Source: a virus
DNA: 32,047 nucleotides
Virus record (IMG/VR): IMGVR_UViG_3300047470_000373
Location: 1-32,047 of that record
Reading direction: 5' to 3' (one strand)
This document shows, one piece after another, positions 6,695 through 13,657 of the stretch; position 1 is the first letter of the stretch, and every line of letters starts with the position of its first letter. The position numbers and the translations under genes were made by a program. The notes under the pieces were generated by a model. That model made no database searches, was not told the origin of the DNA, and was given only the letters and a program-made list of their open reading frames with translations.

Positions 6695-7245
6695 GCATCA
6701 CCCTGCGCGCCACCGTCGGCCGCCACCGCCCCACCGTCATCATCGCCGGCCTCCGCAGCCAGGTCCGCGACCTGAAGGCCGACAAGCAGCAGCTCGCCGC
6801 CAACGCCTACCGGGCCGCCGACGAGATTCACACAGCGCTGATCCGCGGCTGCCAGGACGCCATGCTCATCGCTCGACTCCGCGCCGAGAACACCGCGGTG
6901 AAGAAGGCCAACGAAGAGTGGCGACGCACGGTGATCCGCGCCAAGGCCGAGCAGGAACGCCTGGGCAGGCCGTCATCAAAGCCCGGCCGAAGCTCCACCC
7001 GGTGCCCACCGAACTGGCCCGGCCGTTCGCGCCCGTCGTGCAGTGGCCCTACATACCGCCGCTGCCGTACCAGTCCACCGCCAACGACGAGACGCAGCAA
7101 CTGCCCGTCCTCGACTGGCCGCAGTACACCCACTGACCCCGGGCGGCCGGAGACCGCGAGTCCCGACCGCCCGGTGAACAACCAGAAACCCCCGAGTGCG
7201 GCAAACACCCGGGGATCCGAACAACCATCCCAGGAGAACGCGTGA
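6691..7245 (+). CDS. Coiled-coil protein with a probable frame disruption near codon 95
   Basis: It begins at a GTG overlapping the previous stop. Residues 1-90 are basic and helical with coiled-coil character (RDLKADKQQLAANAYRAADE and AENTAVKKANEEW). After about residue 92 the reading frame becomes arginine-, serine- and proline-rich nonsense with poor third-position G/C (38 of 55 codons to 7134). The other frame, shifted by -1, has 50 of 54 codons ending in G or C and reads a natural tail to a stop at 7136. The intact product would therefore be about 148 residues. Either a single base was lost near 6966, the ribosome shifts frame, or there is a sequence error. Confidence 0.6.
   Translation: MSITLRATVGRHRPTVIIAGLRSQVRDLKADKQQLAANAYRAADEIHTALIRGCQDAMLIARLRAENTAVKKANEEWRRTVIRAKAEQERLGRPSSKPGRSSTRCPPNWPGRSRPSCSGPTYRRCRTSPPPTTRRSNCPSSTGRSTPTDPGRPETASPDRPVNNQKPPSAANTRGSEQPSQENA
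6966..7136 (+). other. Displaced C-terminal coding segment of the preceding gene
   Basis: This segment is open in the -1 frame relative to the gene starting at 6691 and ends at TGA 7134-7136. It encodes a proline- and tryptophan-rich tail (for example PTELARPFAPVVQWPYIPPL), a style common at the C-terminus of actinophage coiled-coil proteins. A GTG at 7002 could start a separate 44-residue protein, but no ribosome site precedes it. The Lys codon AAG at 6979-6981, preceded by A, is the only simple slip point I can see for a programmed shift. Confidence 0.5.
7139..7214 (+). terminator. Two hairpins upstream of the 7242 gene
   Basis: CCGGGCGG (7139-7146) pairs with CCGCCCGG (7167-7174). CCCCGAGTG (7190-7198) pairs with CACCCGGGG (7206-7214), with one A-C mismatch. 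They lie in a 105-bp gap and lack U-tracts. Intrinsic attenuators or RNA-processing stems are possible. Confidence 0.38.
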
Positions 7246-7781
7246 ACATCACCATCCAGGTCGACGACATCACCCTCAGCACGGTCGTCGCGGACGTCGT
7301 CGACATCGACGAGGACGGCGACCTCGTCGCCACCGGCAAGGAGCGAACGGTCGCCGACCTGGTGGCCGCTCAGATCGTCGACCGGCTGGTCAGCGACGAC
7401 CGGTACCCGCGACTGCGTGACCGCGTCACCGAGATCCGCGGCGAGGAGATCCGGGCCGCGATCCGCCCGGCCATCGTCGAAGCCGTCAGCCGGCCGATCA
7501 AGAAGACCAACGGCTACGGCGAGGCGACGGGTCAGGAGACCACCCTGTCCGAGGTGATCGTCGACGAGGCCCGCAAGTACATGAAGGAGCCCGCCGACAA
7601 GTACCGGCGCGAGGCGGGCACCGTCCTGCAGTCGCTGGTGCGGGCCGAGGTCGACCGGGCCTTCAAGGCTGAGATCGCCGACGCCGTCAAGCAGGCACGT
7701 GACCTCGTAGCCGGACAGATCGGCAGCCAGGTCAGCGAGCAGATCGCGGGCGCCGTCAAGGCCGGGCTCAAGGCCAAGTAG
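7242..7781 (+). CDS. Unknown early phage protein (179 aa)
   Basis: The GTG start has a good ribosome site (AGGAG, 7 nt upstream). The first 35 residues form beta strands (NITIQVDDITLSTVVADVVD), and the rest is largely charged amphipathic helix (60-175), suggesting a long helical bundle or coiled coil. I do not recognise the family. It stands alone between hairpins at 7139-7214 and 7839-7880, and precedes the recombination genes, so it may form its own expression unit. Confidence 0.72.
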   Translation: MNITIQVDDITLSTVVADVVDIDEDGDLVATGKERTVADLVAAQIVDRLVSDDRYPRLRDRVTEIRGEEIRAAIRPAIVEAVSRPIKKTNGYGEATGQETTLSEVIVDEARKYMKEPADKYRREAGTVLQSLVRAEVDRAFKAEIADAVKQARDLVAGQIGSQVSEQIAGAVKAGLKAK

Positions 7782-7838
7782 CCGCTCAACACCTTCACAG
7801 GCCACGCCGCGTCGAGTCCCCCGCTCCGCGGCCTCCCT

Positions 7839-7880
7839 GGGTCGCTGCCCCGCGACACCCCCCGTCCGGGGCAGCGACCC
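7839..7880 (+). terminator. Perfect 14-bp stem-loop before the recombination cassette
   Basis: GGGTCGCTGCCCCG (7839-7852) is exactly complementary to CGGGGCAGCGACCC (7867-7880) around a 14-nt loop. It is the strongest hairpin of the early region. No U-tract follows, as is common for terminators in high-GC actinobacteria. It lies in the 128-bp gap between the 7242 gene and the 7910 gene. Confidence 0.5.
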
Positions 7881-7909
7881 GCGAACCCGCACACCTTCTG
7901 GAAGGTCCC

Positions 7910-8137
7910 ATGAGCACCGAAAGCACCACAAAGCCTGCCACGCCACTGCGGTGCGTCCGTTGCGGCGACGAAGACGGGCCGTTCACCGCCGACGGCATCT
8001 GCGAGGGCTGCGACCCCGAGGCGCGACTCCTGTCCGCACTGGAAGACGGCGGCTGGCTGGGGGACAACGCCCGCCAGCTCATCGACGCCTACGCGGCAGT
8101 TGTCGTCCACCGCGCACAGACGGGGGCGGCGCGATGA
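7910..8137 (+). CDS. Small zinc-ribbon-like protein (75 aa)
   Basis: Two cysteine pairs, CVRC and CEGC (about 15-18 and 31-34), are spaced as in a small zinc ribbon. The rest is a helix containing ALEDGGWLGDNARQLIDAYA. The ATG at 7910 follows TGGAAGG. It overlaps the RecE-like nuclease gene by ATGA, so it could be a partner or regulator of recombination. That role is a guess from position. Confidence 0.68.
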   Translation: MSTESTTKPATPLRCVRCGDEDGPFTADGICEGCDPEARLLSALEDGGWLGDNARQLIDAYAAVVVHRAQTGAAR

Positions 8138-8970
8138 CTACCACGATCGAAGCGCCGGCCGAGGTCGAGCCCGGCCTCTACGACATCGACTCCGAGACGT
8201 ACCACCAGGACCCCGTGCCGGGCGGCAGTCTCTCCTCGACCGGAGCCCGCAAGCTCGCCTCCCTGTGCCCCGCCAAGTTCAAGTACTGGTCCGAGCATCC
8301 CGAGCCGCCGAAGAAGGAGTTCGACCTCGGCACCGCGGCGCACACCCTTCTACTCGGCAACGGGCCCGAACTGGTCGTCGTCGATGCGGAGAAGTGGACC
8401 ACCAACGCCGTCAAGGCAGAGGTCGCATCGATCCGCGCCGAGGGCAAGACGCCACTGAAGCCGTCCGAACTGCGGCAGGTCAAGGCCATGGTCGCGGTGG
8501 TGCGTGCCGACCCCGAGGCGTCCGCCCTCCTGGAGCCGGACTCCGGCGTCGCCGAACGGTCCGCCTTCTGGGAGGACGGCGGCATCTGGCGGCGAGCCCG
8601 CTTCGACTTCCTGCGTCACGACGGCCAGATCGTCGACTACAAGACGGCCAGGTCATGCCGCCGCGAAGACCTGGAGAAGGCCTTCAACGAGCACGGCTAC
8701 ATGCAACAGCAGGAGTGGTACATCGACGCAGGCGTCGCGCTCGACGCGGCCGACCCAGAGAAGCCGTTCCAGTTCGTGCTGCAGGAGAAAGAGCCGCCCT
8801 ACCTGGTGGTGGTCACGACCTGCGACCCGATGGCGCGAGAGATCGGCCGCCACCTCAACCAGGTCGCCCTCAACGCCTACGCCTTCTGCCGCGAGTCCGG
8901 CGAATGGCCCGGCTACCTGCCCAACCCGATGATCGCGCTGCCCTCGTGGGTCGAGCGCCAGTACGCCTAG
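8134..8970 (+). CDS. RecE-type PD-(D/E)XK nuclease (DUF3799 family)
   Basis: The 278-residue protein has the hallmarks of the DUF3799 exonuclease-VIII-like family: GLYDIDSETYHQ (14-25), SLSSTGARKLA (32-42) and GTAAHTLLLG with H70. RARFDF (D158), IVDYKT (D168, K170) and a downstream glutamine/tyrosine motif (YMQQQEWYIDAG, 189-200) complete the active-site set. Such enzymes degrade duplex DNA from ends in the 5'-to-3' direction, giving single strands for annealing. An annealing-type ATPase follows at 9476, separated only by a homing-type endonuclease. All catalytic residues appear present. Confidence 0.85.
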   Translation: MTTTIEAPAEVEPGLYDIDSETYHQDPVPGGSLSSTGARKLASLCPAKFKYWSEHPEPPKKEFDLGTAAHTLLLGNGPELVVVDAEKWTTNAVKAEVASIRAEGKTPLKPSELRQVKAMVAVVRADPEASALLEPDSGVAERSAFWEDGGIWRRARFDFLRHDGQIVDYKTARSCRREDLEKAFNEHGYMQQQEWYIDAGVALDAADPEKPFQFVLQEKEPPYLVVVTTCDPMAREIGRHLNQVALNAYAFCRESGEWPGYLPNPMIALPSWVERQYA

Positions 8971-8978
8971 GAGGGCGC

Positions 8979-9473
8979 ATGTCCGAGTCAGTTCTGGCCG
9001 TACCGCTGACCCGCGGCTACGTGGCCCTGGTCGACGCCGCCGACTTTCCGCGGGTCATCGCTGCGGGCCGCTGGAACGTGCGGCGGCACGGAAAGACGAT
9101 CTACGCCCAACACGCGATCGTCCTGCCGGGCGGACGCCGCTCAACCCAGCAGATGCACAACTTCATCACCGGCGTGATCGGCATCGACCACCGCAACGGC
9201 GACGGCCTCGACAACCGGCGATCGAACCTCCGCATCACCACGCAGGCCCAGAACTGCGCCAACACCCGCATTCGCTCGAACAACAAGTCCGGCTTCAAAG
9301 GGGTCTCCTGGCGCGCCCCCAGCAGCGCCTGGGTGGCCCAGATAAAGCGCAACAACAGGTCGCACTACCTCGGCCTCTTCAGCACTCGCGAAGAGGCGGC
9401 GCGAGCCTACGACGCCGCAGCCGTCGAGTTCTTCGGCGAGTACGCCCGCATCAACTTCCCTCAGGAGCACTGA
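8979..9473 (+). CDS. HNH endonuclease with C-terminal AP2 domain
   Basis: This is a free-standing homing-type endonuclease (164 residues). The HNH core includes H60 (QMHNFI), IDHRNGDGLDNRRSNLR (D70, H71, N79, N83) and a following QNCANTR. Residues about 104-160 form an AP2/ERF DNA-binding domain, marked by SGFKGVSW, WVAQIK, HYLGLFSTREEAARAYD and AINF-like YARINF. The ATG at 8979 has a full AGGAGGG ribosome site. It sits between the RecE-like and Sak4-like genes, a typical landing place for such elements, and its end supplies the ribosome site of the next gene. Confidence 0.88.
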   Translation: MSESVLAVPLTRGYVALVDAADFPRVIAAGRWNVRRHGKTIYAQHAIVLPGGRRSTQQMHNFITGVIGIDHRNGDGLDNRRSNLRITTQAQNCANTRIRSNNKSGFKGVSWRAPSSAWVAQIKRNNRSHYLGLFSTREEAARAYDAAAVEFFGEYARINFPQEH

Positions 9474-9475
9474 AC

Positions 9476-10276
9476 ATGTCCCAGCTTCCCCCGCCCGTCC
9501 GCACCGGCCGCCCGGCCGCCGAACAGAACGGCAACGCCGAACAGTTCGCGTTCCGACCCGCCAGCAAGGCCGGCCGCAAGGCGCGCCTGTCCATCCAGGG
9601 CATGTCCGGCTCCGGCAAGACCTGGACCGGTCTCGGTATCGCCCACGGCCTGTCCGAGGGCCGACGGTTCGCCGTCATCGACACCGAGAAGGGCGCGGCC
9701 AGCCTCTACGCGGGCGTCGGCGGCATTCAGTTCGACACCCTCGCCATGGACCGCTACGACCCCCGCGACCTCGCCCGCGCCCTGGATGCCGCCGCGCAGG
9801 CCGGCTACCCGACCGTCTTCGTCGACAGCCTCTCCCACTTCTGGAAGGGCACCGACGGCACCCTCGACCAGGTCGACAGGGCCAAGGCCAAGTACGGCGG
9901 CAACAAGTTCGCCGGCTGGAAAGACGGCACCCCCATGCAGAACGACATGGTCGCCGCGATCCTCGCCTACCCCGGCCACGTCGTCGCCTCGATGCGCTCC
10001 TACACCGAGTGGGTGCTGGAGGGCGGCAAGCCGCAGCGGGTCGGCACCCGGCCCGAGCAGCGCAAGGGCATCGAGTACGAGTTCGACGTCGCCGTGGCCA
10101 TGGACATCGACAACACGCTCGAAGTCCTCAAGTCCCGCTGCCCGTCCCTGAATCGCAAGGTCATCCCGCGTCCGCAGGGCGCCCGCGACATCGCTGGGCC
10201 GCTCCTCGCCTGGCTGAGCACCGACCCCCAGCCCGAGACCGCGCCCATGCCCGAGCCGGACAGCACCGAGCAGTAG
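9476..10276 (+). CDS. Sak4-like AAA/RecA-fold ATPase
   Basis: The 266-residue protein carries Walker A GMSGSGKT (42-49), a conserved acidic segment FAVIDTEKGAASLYAG (65-80) and Walker B TVFVDSLS (113-120). The order and spacing fit the phage Sak4 group, RecA-core ATPases that promote single-strand annealing. The last 25 residues are acidic and proline-rich. The adjacent RecE-like nuclease supports a recombination role. The alternative is a generic phage AAA NTPase of unknown duty. The ribosome site AGGAG lies inside the end of the HNH gene. Confidence 0.78.
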   Translation: MSQLPPPVRTGRPAAEQNGNAEQFAFRPASKAGRKARLSIQGMSGSGKTWTGLGIAHGLSEGRRFAVIDTEKGAASLYAGVGGIQFDTLAMDRYDPRDLARALDAAAQAGYPTVFVDSLSHFWKGTDGTLDQVDRAKAKYGGNKFAGWKDGTPMQNDMVAAILAYPGHVVASMRSYTEWVLEGGKPQRVGTRPEQRKGIEYEFDVAVAMDIDNTLEVLKSRCPSLNRKVIPRPQGARDIAGPLLAWLSTDPQPETAPMPEPDSTEQ

Positions 10277-10291
10277 CCCGCACACACCGGA

Positions 10292-10318
10292 GGCCGGCCC
10301 GCGGGATTCGGGCCGGCC
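10292..10318 (+). terminator. Strong hairpin after the Sak4-like gene
   Basis: GGCCGGCCC (10292-10300) pairs perfectly with GGGCCGGCC (10310-10318) over a 9-nt loop, 16 bp beyond the stop codon. There is no U-tract. It probably ends or attenuates the recombination cassette transcript. Confidence 0.5.
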
Positions 10319-10344
10319 CCTCGATCCGACAAGGAAACCACGTC

Positions 10345-10683
10345 ATGACCGTTTCGCTCTGCAAGCACGGCTTCCCCTGCCAGCCCCCGCACGGCTCGAT
10401 CTTCCGGCCCGGCGACTGCACCGGTTGCGGCATCAGCTACGACGCGCACCAGGCCGAACTGCGGCAGCAGGAAGAGGCCCTGATCGTCGGCAGCTCCCGC
10501 GACGGCCAGTGCCCCGACTGCAACCACACCCGCCGCCTGTTCCGCTGGCAGCCGCCCGCCCAGCCCTGGCACGAGCCCGGCGAGGAAATGCCCGTCACCT
10601 TCCTGTGCACCGACTGCTTCAACACCGCCGTCGACAGCCACAACGCCATGGTCAACAGCGTCTTCGAGGAGGCCGGGCGATGA
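10345..10683 (+). CDS. Cysteine-rich zinc-binding protein (112 aa)
   Basis: Several cysteine pairs or near-pairs are present: a CKHGFPC pair, CTGC (about 30-33), CPDC (about 56-59) and CTDC (about 88-91). This suggests two zinc-ribbon units. AAGGAAA precedes the ATG at 10345. The stop overlaps the next start (ATGA). No family name can be given; a nucleic-acid-binding or protein-binding zinc ribbon is the reasonable general description. Confidence 0.68.
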   Translation: MTVSLCKHGFPCQPPHGSIFRPGDCTGCGISYDAHQAELRQQEEALIVGSSRDGQCPDCNHTRRLFRWQPPAQPWHEPGEEMPVTFLCTDCFNTAVDSHNAMVNSVFEEAGR

Positions 10684-11108
10684 CCGCCCCGTACACCGAC
10701 GACGACCTCCGCGCCCTCGCGGCGAAGCTGCGCGCGGAAGCCGCTCTCGACGCGGATCACCGCATTCGGAGCGCCGTCGAGCACCGCTGGGCCGCGAAAG
10801 CCACCACCGAGGAGATCGACGAGGCGTGCGACGAACTCGTCAGCCTCCTCGACAACGCCGTCGACATGTCGGCCTGGTCCGTGAACCTCGGCGCCCGCCG
10901 CCTCACGACGACAACTGAACTCGCGTGGGGCCGCGGTGGTGACGCCTGGGATTTGGCCGTCCAGATCGCCCACCGGCGCGGCCTGTCCACGGAACTCCGC
11001 GACGCACTCACCGGGGCCATCCGCGGCGCCGTGGACCACGTCCTCGATGAGCGCGAGCTCAACGACACCCACCTCCTGCACGACAGCAGCAAGGAGACGG
11101 CCCGATGA
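10680..11108 (+). CDS. Unknown helical protein (142 aa)
   Basis: It is coupled by ATGA at both ends. The sequence is predominantly helical and acidic (TDDDLRALAAKLRAEAALDA, TTEEIDEACDELVSLLDNAV) with no cysteine or membrane segment. I see no domain signature. The gene belongs to the tightly packed run that leads to the ASCH protein. Confidence 0.62.
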   Translation: MTAPYTDDDLRALAAKLRAEAALDADHRIRSAVEHRWAAKATTEEIDEACDELVSLLDNAVDMSAWSVNLGARRLTTTTELAWGRGGDAWDLAVQIAHRRGLSTELRDALTGAIRGAVDHVLDERELNDTHLLHDSSKETAR

Positions 11109-11500
11109 AGGCCCTCACGATTCGGCAGCCCTGGGCGGGCGCGATAGCCCATCAGACGAAGAGGGTCGAGAACCGCACCTGGCAGCTCCCCAGCAAGTAC
11201 TGGGGCGCCCGCATCCTCATCCACGCCGGAGCCCAGCGGGACCGGTTCGCGACCGTCTACGGCGAGCGCCTCGACGTGTACTCCGCGATCGTCGCCGTCG
11301 CCACCGTGACCGGCTGTCACTACGACAACGGCAACCAAGTCTGCTGCAGCTACTGGGCCCAACCCGACCTCTACCACTGGGAGTTGGCCGACGTCACCGC
11401 ACTGCCCGAGCCGGTCCCGGCCAAGGGGGCGCTCGGCTTCTGGACGCCCGACGACGCGGTGCTCGCCGCCGTCGAGGCGCAGTTGGCGGTGACCCGATGA
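11105..11500 (+). CDS. ASCH-domain protein
   Basis: The 131-residue product matches the ASCH (PUA-like beta-barrel) pattern: LTIRQPWAGAI (4-14), the KRVENRTW motif (19-26), a GARILIHAGA strand (34-43), and a late HWELADVTALPEPVPAKG segment. ASCH proteins are thought to bind RNA or modified bases; some remove acyl groups from N4-acylcytidine. In phages they often sit near methyltransferases or nucleotide genes, and here a cytosine methyltransferase lies about 2 kb downstream. The substrate is unknown. Confidence 0.82.
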   Translation: MKALTIRQPWAGAIAHQTKRVENRTWQLPSKYWGARILIHAGAQRDRFATVYGERLDVYSAIVAVATVTGCHYDNGNQVCCSYWAQPDLYHWELADVTALPEPVPAKGALGFWTPDDAVLAAVEAQLAVTR

Positions 11501-11811
11501 GCCCCCTCCCGCAGGTCGGCCGCTGCCAGCACTGCCAGCAGGTCCGCCCCGTCTTCCGCTGGGGCGAGGCCCTCCAGTTCCCCGGCGGCCTCCCCACCGG
11601 CGCCTGGCTGTGCGCCCGCGACTACAGCGCCGCCACCCTCGCCGACGAAAACAACCAGCCCTTCCGCATCGAGTACGACCTCGAAGTCTGGCCGTGGAAG
11701 GCCGCCAAAACGCGGATCTTCACCCCCGACGGCGAACTGCTCACCCTCGCCGACCGCGACCTCAACACCTGCGAGGCCATCCTCGCCGCCACCGAGGAGA
11801 ACGCCTCATGA
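11497..11811 (+). CDS. Small protein with N-terminal CxxC and C-terminal beta domain
   Basis: The 104-residue protein begins with CQHCQQVRPVFRW (about 9-21) and a second cysteine near residue 37, resembling half of a zinc ribbon. The remainder alternates strands and short helices (RIEYDLEVWPWKAAKTRIFT). It is coupled to the ASCH gene by ATGA and to the next gene likewise. The family is not recognised. Confidence 0.6.
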   Translation: MSPLPQVGRCQHCQQVRPVFRWGEALQFPGGLPTGAWLCARDYSAATLADENNQPFRIEYDLEVWPWKAAKTRIFTPDGELLTLADRDLNTCEAILAATEENAS

Positions 11812-12215
11812 GCAACATCGTTCCGGCCTTCGACGGCCCCCACCTCGCCGCCGCGGCCCCGCCCGCCACCCGCCGCGTCATGGACGACTACGAGGCGTGG
11901 GTCGACGAGGTGTGGCCCGCGTTCGTCGAAGCCGCCGACAGCGGACGGCCGTTCACCATCGACTCGGTCGCCCGCGACAAGAACCTGCCCGACCCTCCCC
12001 GGCCCAAGAGCCAATGGGGCAGTCTCCCCCGCCGTCTGCAAGACGAGGGCGTCATCCGCCACCACGGCTACGGGGCCAGCGAACGCTGCCGCCACAGCCT
12101 CGTCTACGTGTGGATCGGCGTACCGGTTCGGATGCGGGAGTTGGTGGTCGCCCGGCGCCGCGACGAGCGTGCCGCACGACGGCAGGCCCGCGCCGACGAG
12201 AGGAGGGCGGCATGA
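11808..12215 (+). CDS. Winged-helix-like phage protein (135 aa)
   Basis: After a disordered start, residues 25-110 show a pattern I associate with small phage and plasmid proteins: an acidic helix, a segment FTIDSVARDKNLPDPPRPKS, then WGSLPRRLQDEGVIRHHGYG and an S-x-R-x-x-HS stretch before a final VWIGV strand. This resembles a winged helix. The C-terminus is an arginine-rich helix (ARRRDERAARRQARADERRA) suited to nucleic acid contact. The function is unknown; a replication or DNA-binding accessory is the best guess. Confidence 0.6.
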   Translation: MSNIVPAFDGPHLAAAAPPATRRVMDDYEAWVDEVWPAFVEAADSGRPFTIDSVARDKNLPDPPRPKSQWGSLPRRLQDEGVIRHHGYGASERCRHSLVYVWIGVPVRMRELVVARRRDERAARRQARADERRAA

Positions 12216-12346
12216 CCCTCTCCGCGTACCTCGACCCCACCGACCCGCTGCTGGTCGCCATCGCCGTCGGCGCCTGCTTCGCCGCCGGTGCAGGCCTCGG
12301 CTGGCTCATCAACTGGGCGTACCAGGCCGTCGGGAGGCGGACGTGA
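12212..12346 (+). CDS. Tiny membrane protein (44 aa)
   Basis: The protein is one hydrophobic helix (about residues 13-36, LLVAIAVGACFAAGAGLGWL) with a short polar N-terminus and a basic C-terminus (GRRT). It is the first of three consecutive membrane-protein genes joined by ATGA/GTGA overlaps. AGGAGGG lies just before its start. Function unknown. Confidence 0.58.
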   Translation: MTLSAYLDPTDPLLVAIAVGACFAAGAGLGWLINWAYQAVGRRT

Positions 12347-12495
12347 GCCACAACGGCACCCTCGGCACCGTCGCCAACTGGTACCTCAACGTGGTCGCCA
12401 CCTGGGGCTGGCTGCCCGTTCTCGCCGTCCAGTACGTCGCGGCCATGGCCCTCTGGTGCGGCATCGGCGCCTACCTCAACCGGGGGCGGTCATGA
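12343..12495 (+). CDS. Tiny membrane protein (50 aa)
   Basis: A tryptophan-rich N-terminal segment (NWYLNVVATWGWLP) leads into a hydrophobic helix (about 23-44, VLAVQYVAAMALWCGIGAYL) and a basic tail (NRGRS). The GTG start overlaps the previous stop. The length and layout would fit a holin-like or exclusion-type small protein, but lysis genes are not seen nearby and this is speculation. Confidence 0.56.
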   Translation: MSHNGTLGTVANWYLNVVATWGWLPVLAVQYVAAMALWCGIGAYLNRGRS

Positions 12496-12806
12496 ACCCC
12501 GACCTGTACGGCGCGTGGCTCACCGCCGGCAACAACCTGCAGCCCGTCGGGGAGTGGATCGGCCGGAACTGGATCTGGCTCGCCGCTGTGGTGGTGGCCG
12601 CCGGATTCGCCTGGTGGGCGCTGCGGCGGGAACTCCGGGCCGCCGGCGAACGCGTCGCGGCCATCCTCGCCGACCAGCCCCAGCGGCAGCCCGGCACCGA
12701 CGCAGGGCTCTACCTCGACTGCGTCGCCATCTACAGCGACTGCGACGAACTCGACCGACTCCGCGACGCCATCGACCAGCACCGGAAGGAGAAGCCGCAG
12801 CCATGA
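12492..12806 (+). CDS. Single-pass membrane protein with cytoplasmic helix (104 aa)
   Basis: Residues 27-44 (WIWLAAVVVAAGFAWWAL) form the membrane helix. A basic stretch follows (RRELRAAGER), then a charged region with two cysteines near 76-83. This is the third of three consecutive membrane-protein genes. Coupling by ATGA continues into the three-HTH gene. No family recognised. Confidence 0.6.
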   Translation: MNPDLYGAWLTAGNNLQPVGEWIGRNWIWLAAVVVAAGFAWWALRRELRAAGERVAAILADQPQRQPGTDAGLYLDCVAIYSDCDELDRLRDAIDQHRKEKPQP

Positions 12807-13657
12807 ACCGCCGCCCCGTCCCGCCGCACGGCACCGAAGCCCGCTACAAGGGCACCCGCTTCGGCCGGCCGCCGTGCCGCTGCAAGGCATGCACCCGCGC
12901 CAACCGGCTTGGCGGCATCCGCCGTGAACGCGCCCGCCTCGCCGGTGAAGACCTCCTCATCGGCCGCGACGTACTCCTCCCGCACATCAAGGAGTTGCAG
13001 GCCAGCGGCATGAGTCAAGCCCTCATCGCCCGGCACGCCAACATCTCCCAAACCACCGTCAGCTACATCATCAACGGCCGGATCCAGGCCTGCATGCGCG
13101 TCAAAGCGCTCGGCATCCTCGCCGTCCGCCCCGGACAGTTCGACGAACTCTCCGAACGGCCCGCACTCGGAGCCATGCGCCGCACCCAGGCCCTGTACGC
13201 CATCGGTCACGGCAGGGAAAGCATCTCCGCCGCCTGCGGGCTGTCCGTCTGCACCGTCGGCCAGATCGCCAACAGCCGGTACACGCTCATCGACGGCCGC
13301 ATCGACGCCGCCATCCGGCTCGCCTACCGCAACCTCGGGAACACTCCCGGACCGAGCTGGAAAGCCCGGCGGCGAGCCGAAGCCCAAGGCTGGGCCCCCG
13401 TCGGCGCCTGGGACGACGACACCATCGACAACCCGCAGGCGCAGCCCGATTTCGGCCGCGAACTCAACTTCCACGAACGCGGCCAGCTCCGCCGCGAAGA
13501 AATCATCCACTTCGCCTGGTTCGGCCACGAACCCGAGCAGATCCTCGCCCGCCTCGACAACGAAGTCTCCATCTCCACCGTCCGCCAGATCGTCCAGGAA
13601 TGGCGCAGCGGCGAGCGCCGCGACCGCCGGCCCAACTCCGAGAAAGCAGCCGCCTGA
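12803..13657 (+). CDS. Actinophage-type protein with three HTH units and a CxCxxC motif
   Basis: The N-terminus has the HGTEARY and PCRCKACTRANR pattern (about 9-34) that I recall from a large actinobacterial and actinophage HTH family. Three helix-turn-helix units follow: 59-93 (SGMSQALIARHANISQTTVS), 127-160 (GRESISAACGLSVCTVGQIA) and 231-270 (EPEQILARLDNEVSISTVRQ). The linker contains TPGPSWKARRRA and a WAPVGAWDDDTIDNP stretch, also typical of that family. It is probably a DNA-binding regulator or recombinase-like DNA binder without a catalytic domain. Length (284) is normal. Its stop overlaps the methyltransferase start. Confidence 0.75.
   Translation: MNRRPVPPHGTEARYKGTRFGRPPCRCKACTRANRLGGIRRERARLAGEDLLIGRDVLLPHIKELQASGMSQALIARHANISQTTVSYIINGRIQACMRVKALGILAVRPGQFDELSERPALGAMRRTQALYAIGHGRESISAACGLSVCTVGQIANSRYTLIDGRIDAAIRLAYRNLGNTPGPSWKARRRAEAQGWAPVGAWDDDTIDNPQAQPDFGRELNFHERGQLRREEIIHFAWFGHEPEQILARLDNEVSISTVRQIVQEWRSGERRDRRPNSEKAAA

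Noticed and set aside
6828-7946. A 372-codon leftward open frame
   Set aside because: It covers several hairpins and the 7242 gene in antisense; no motif and no start signal.
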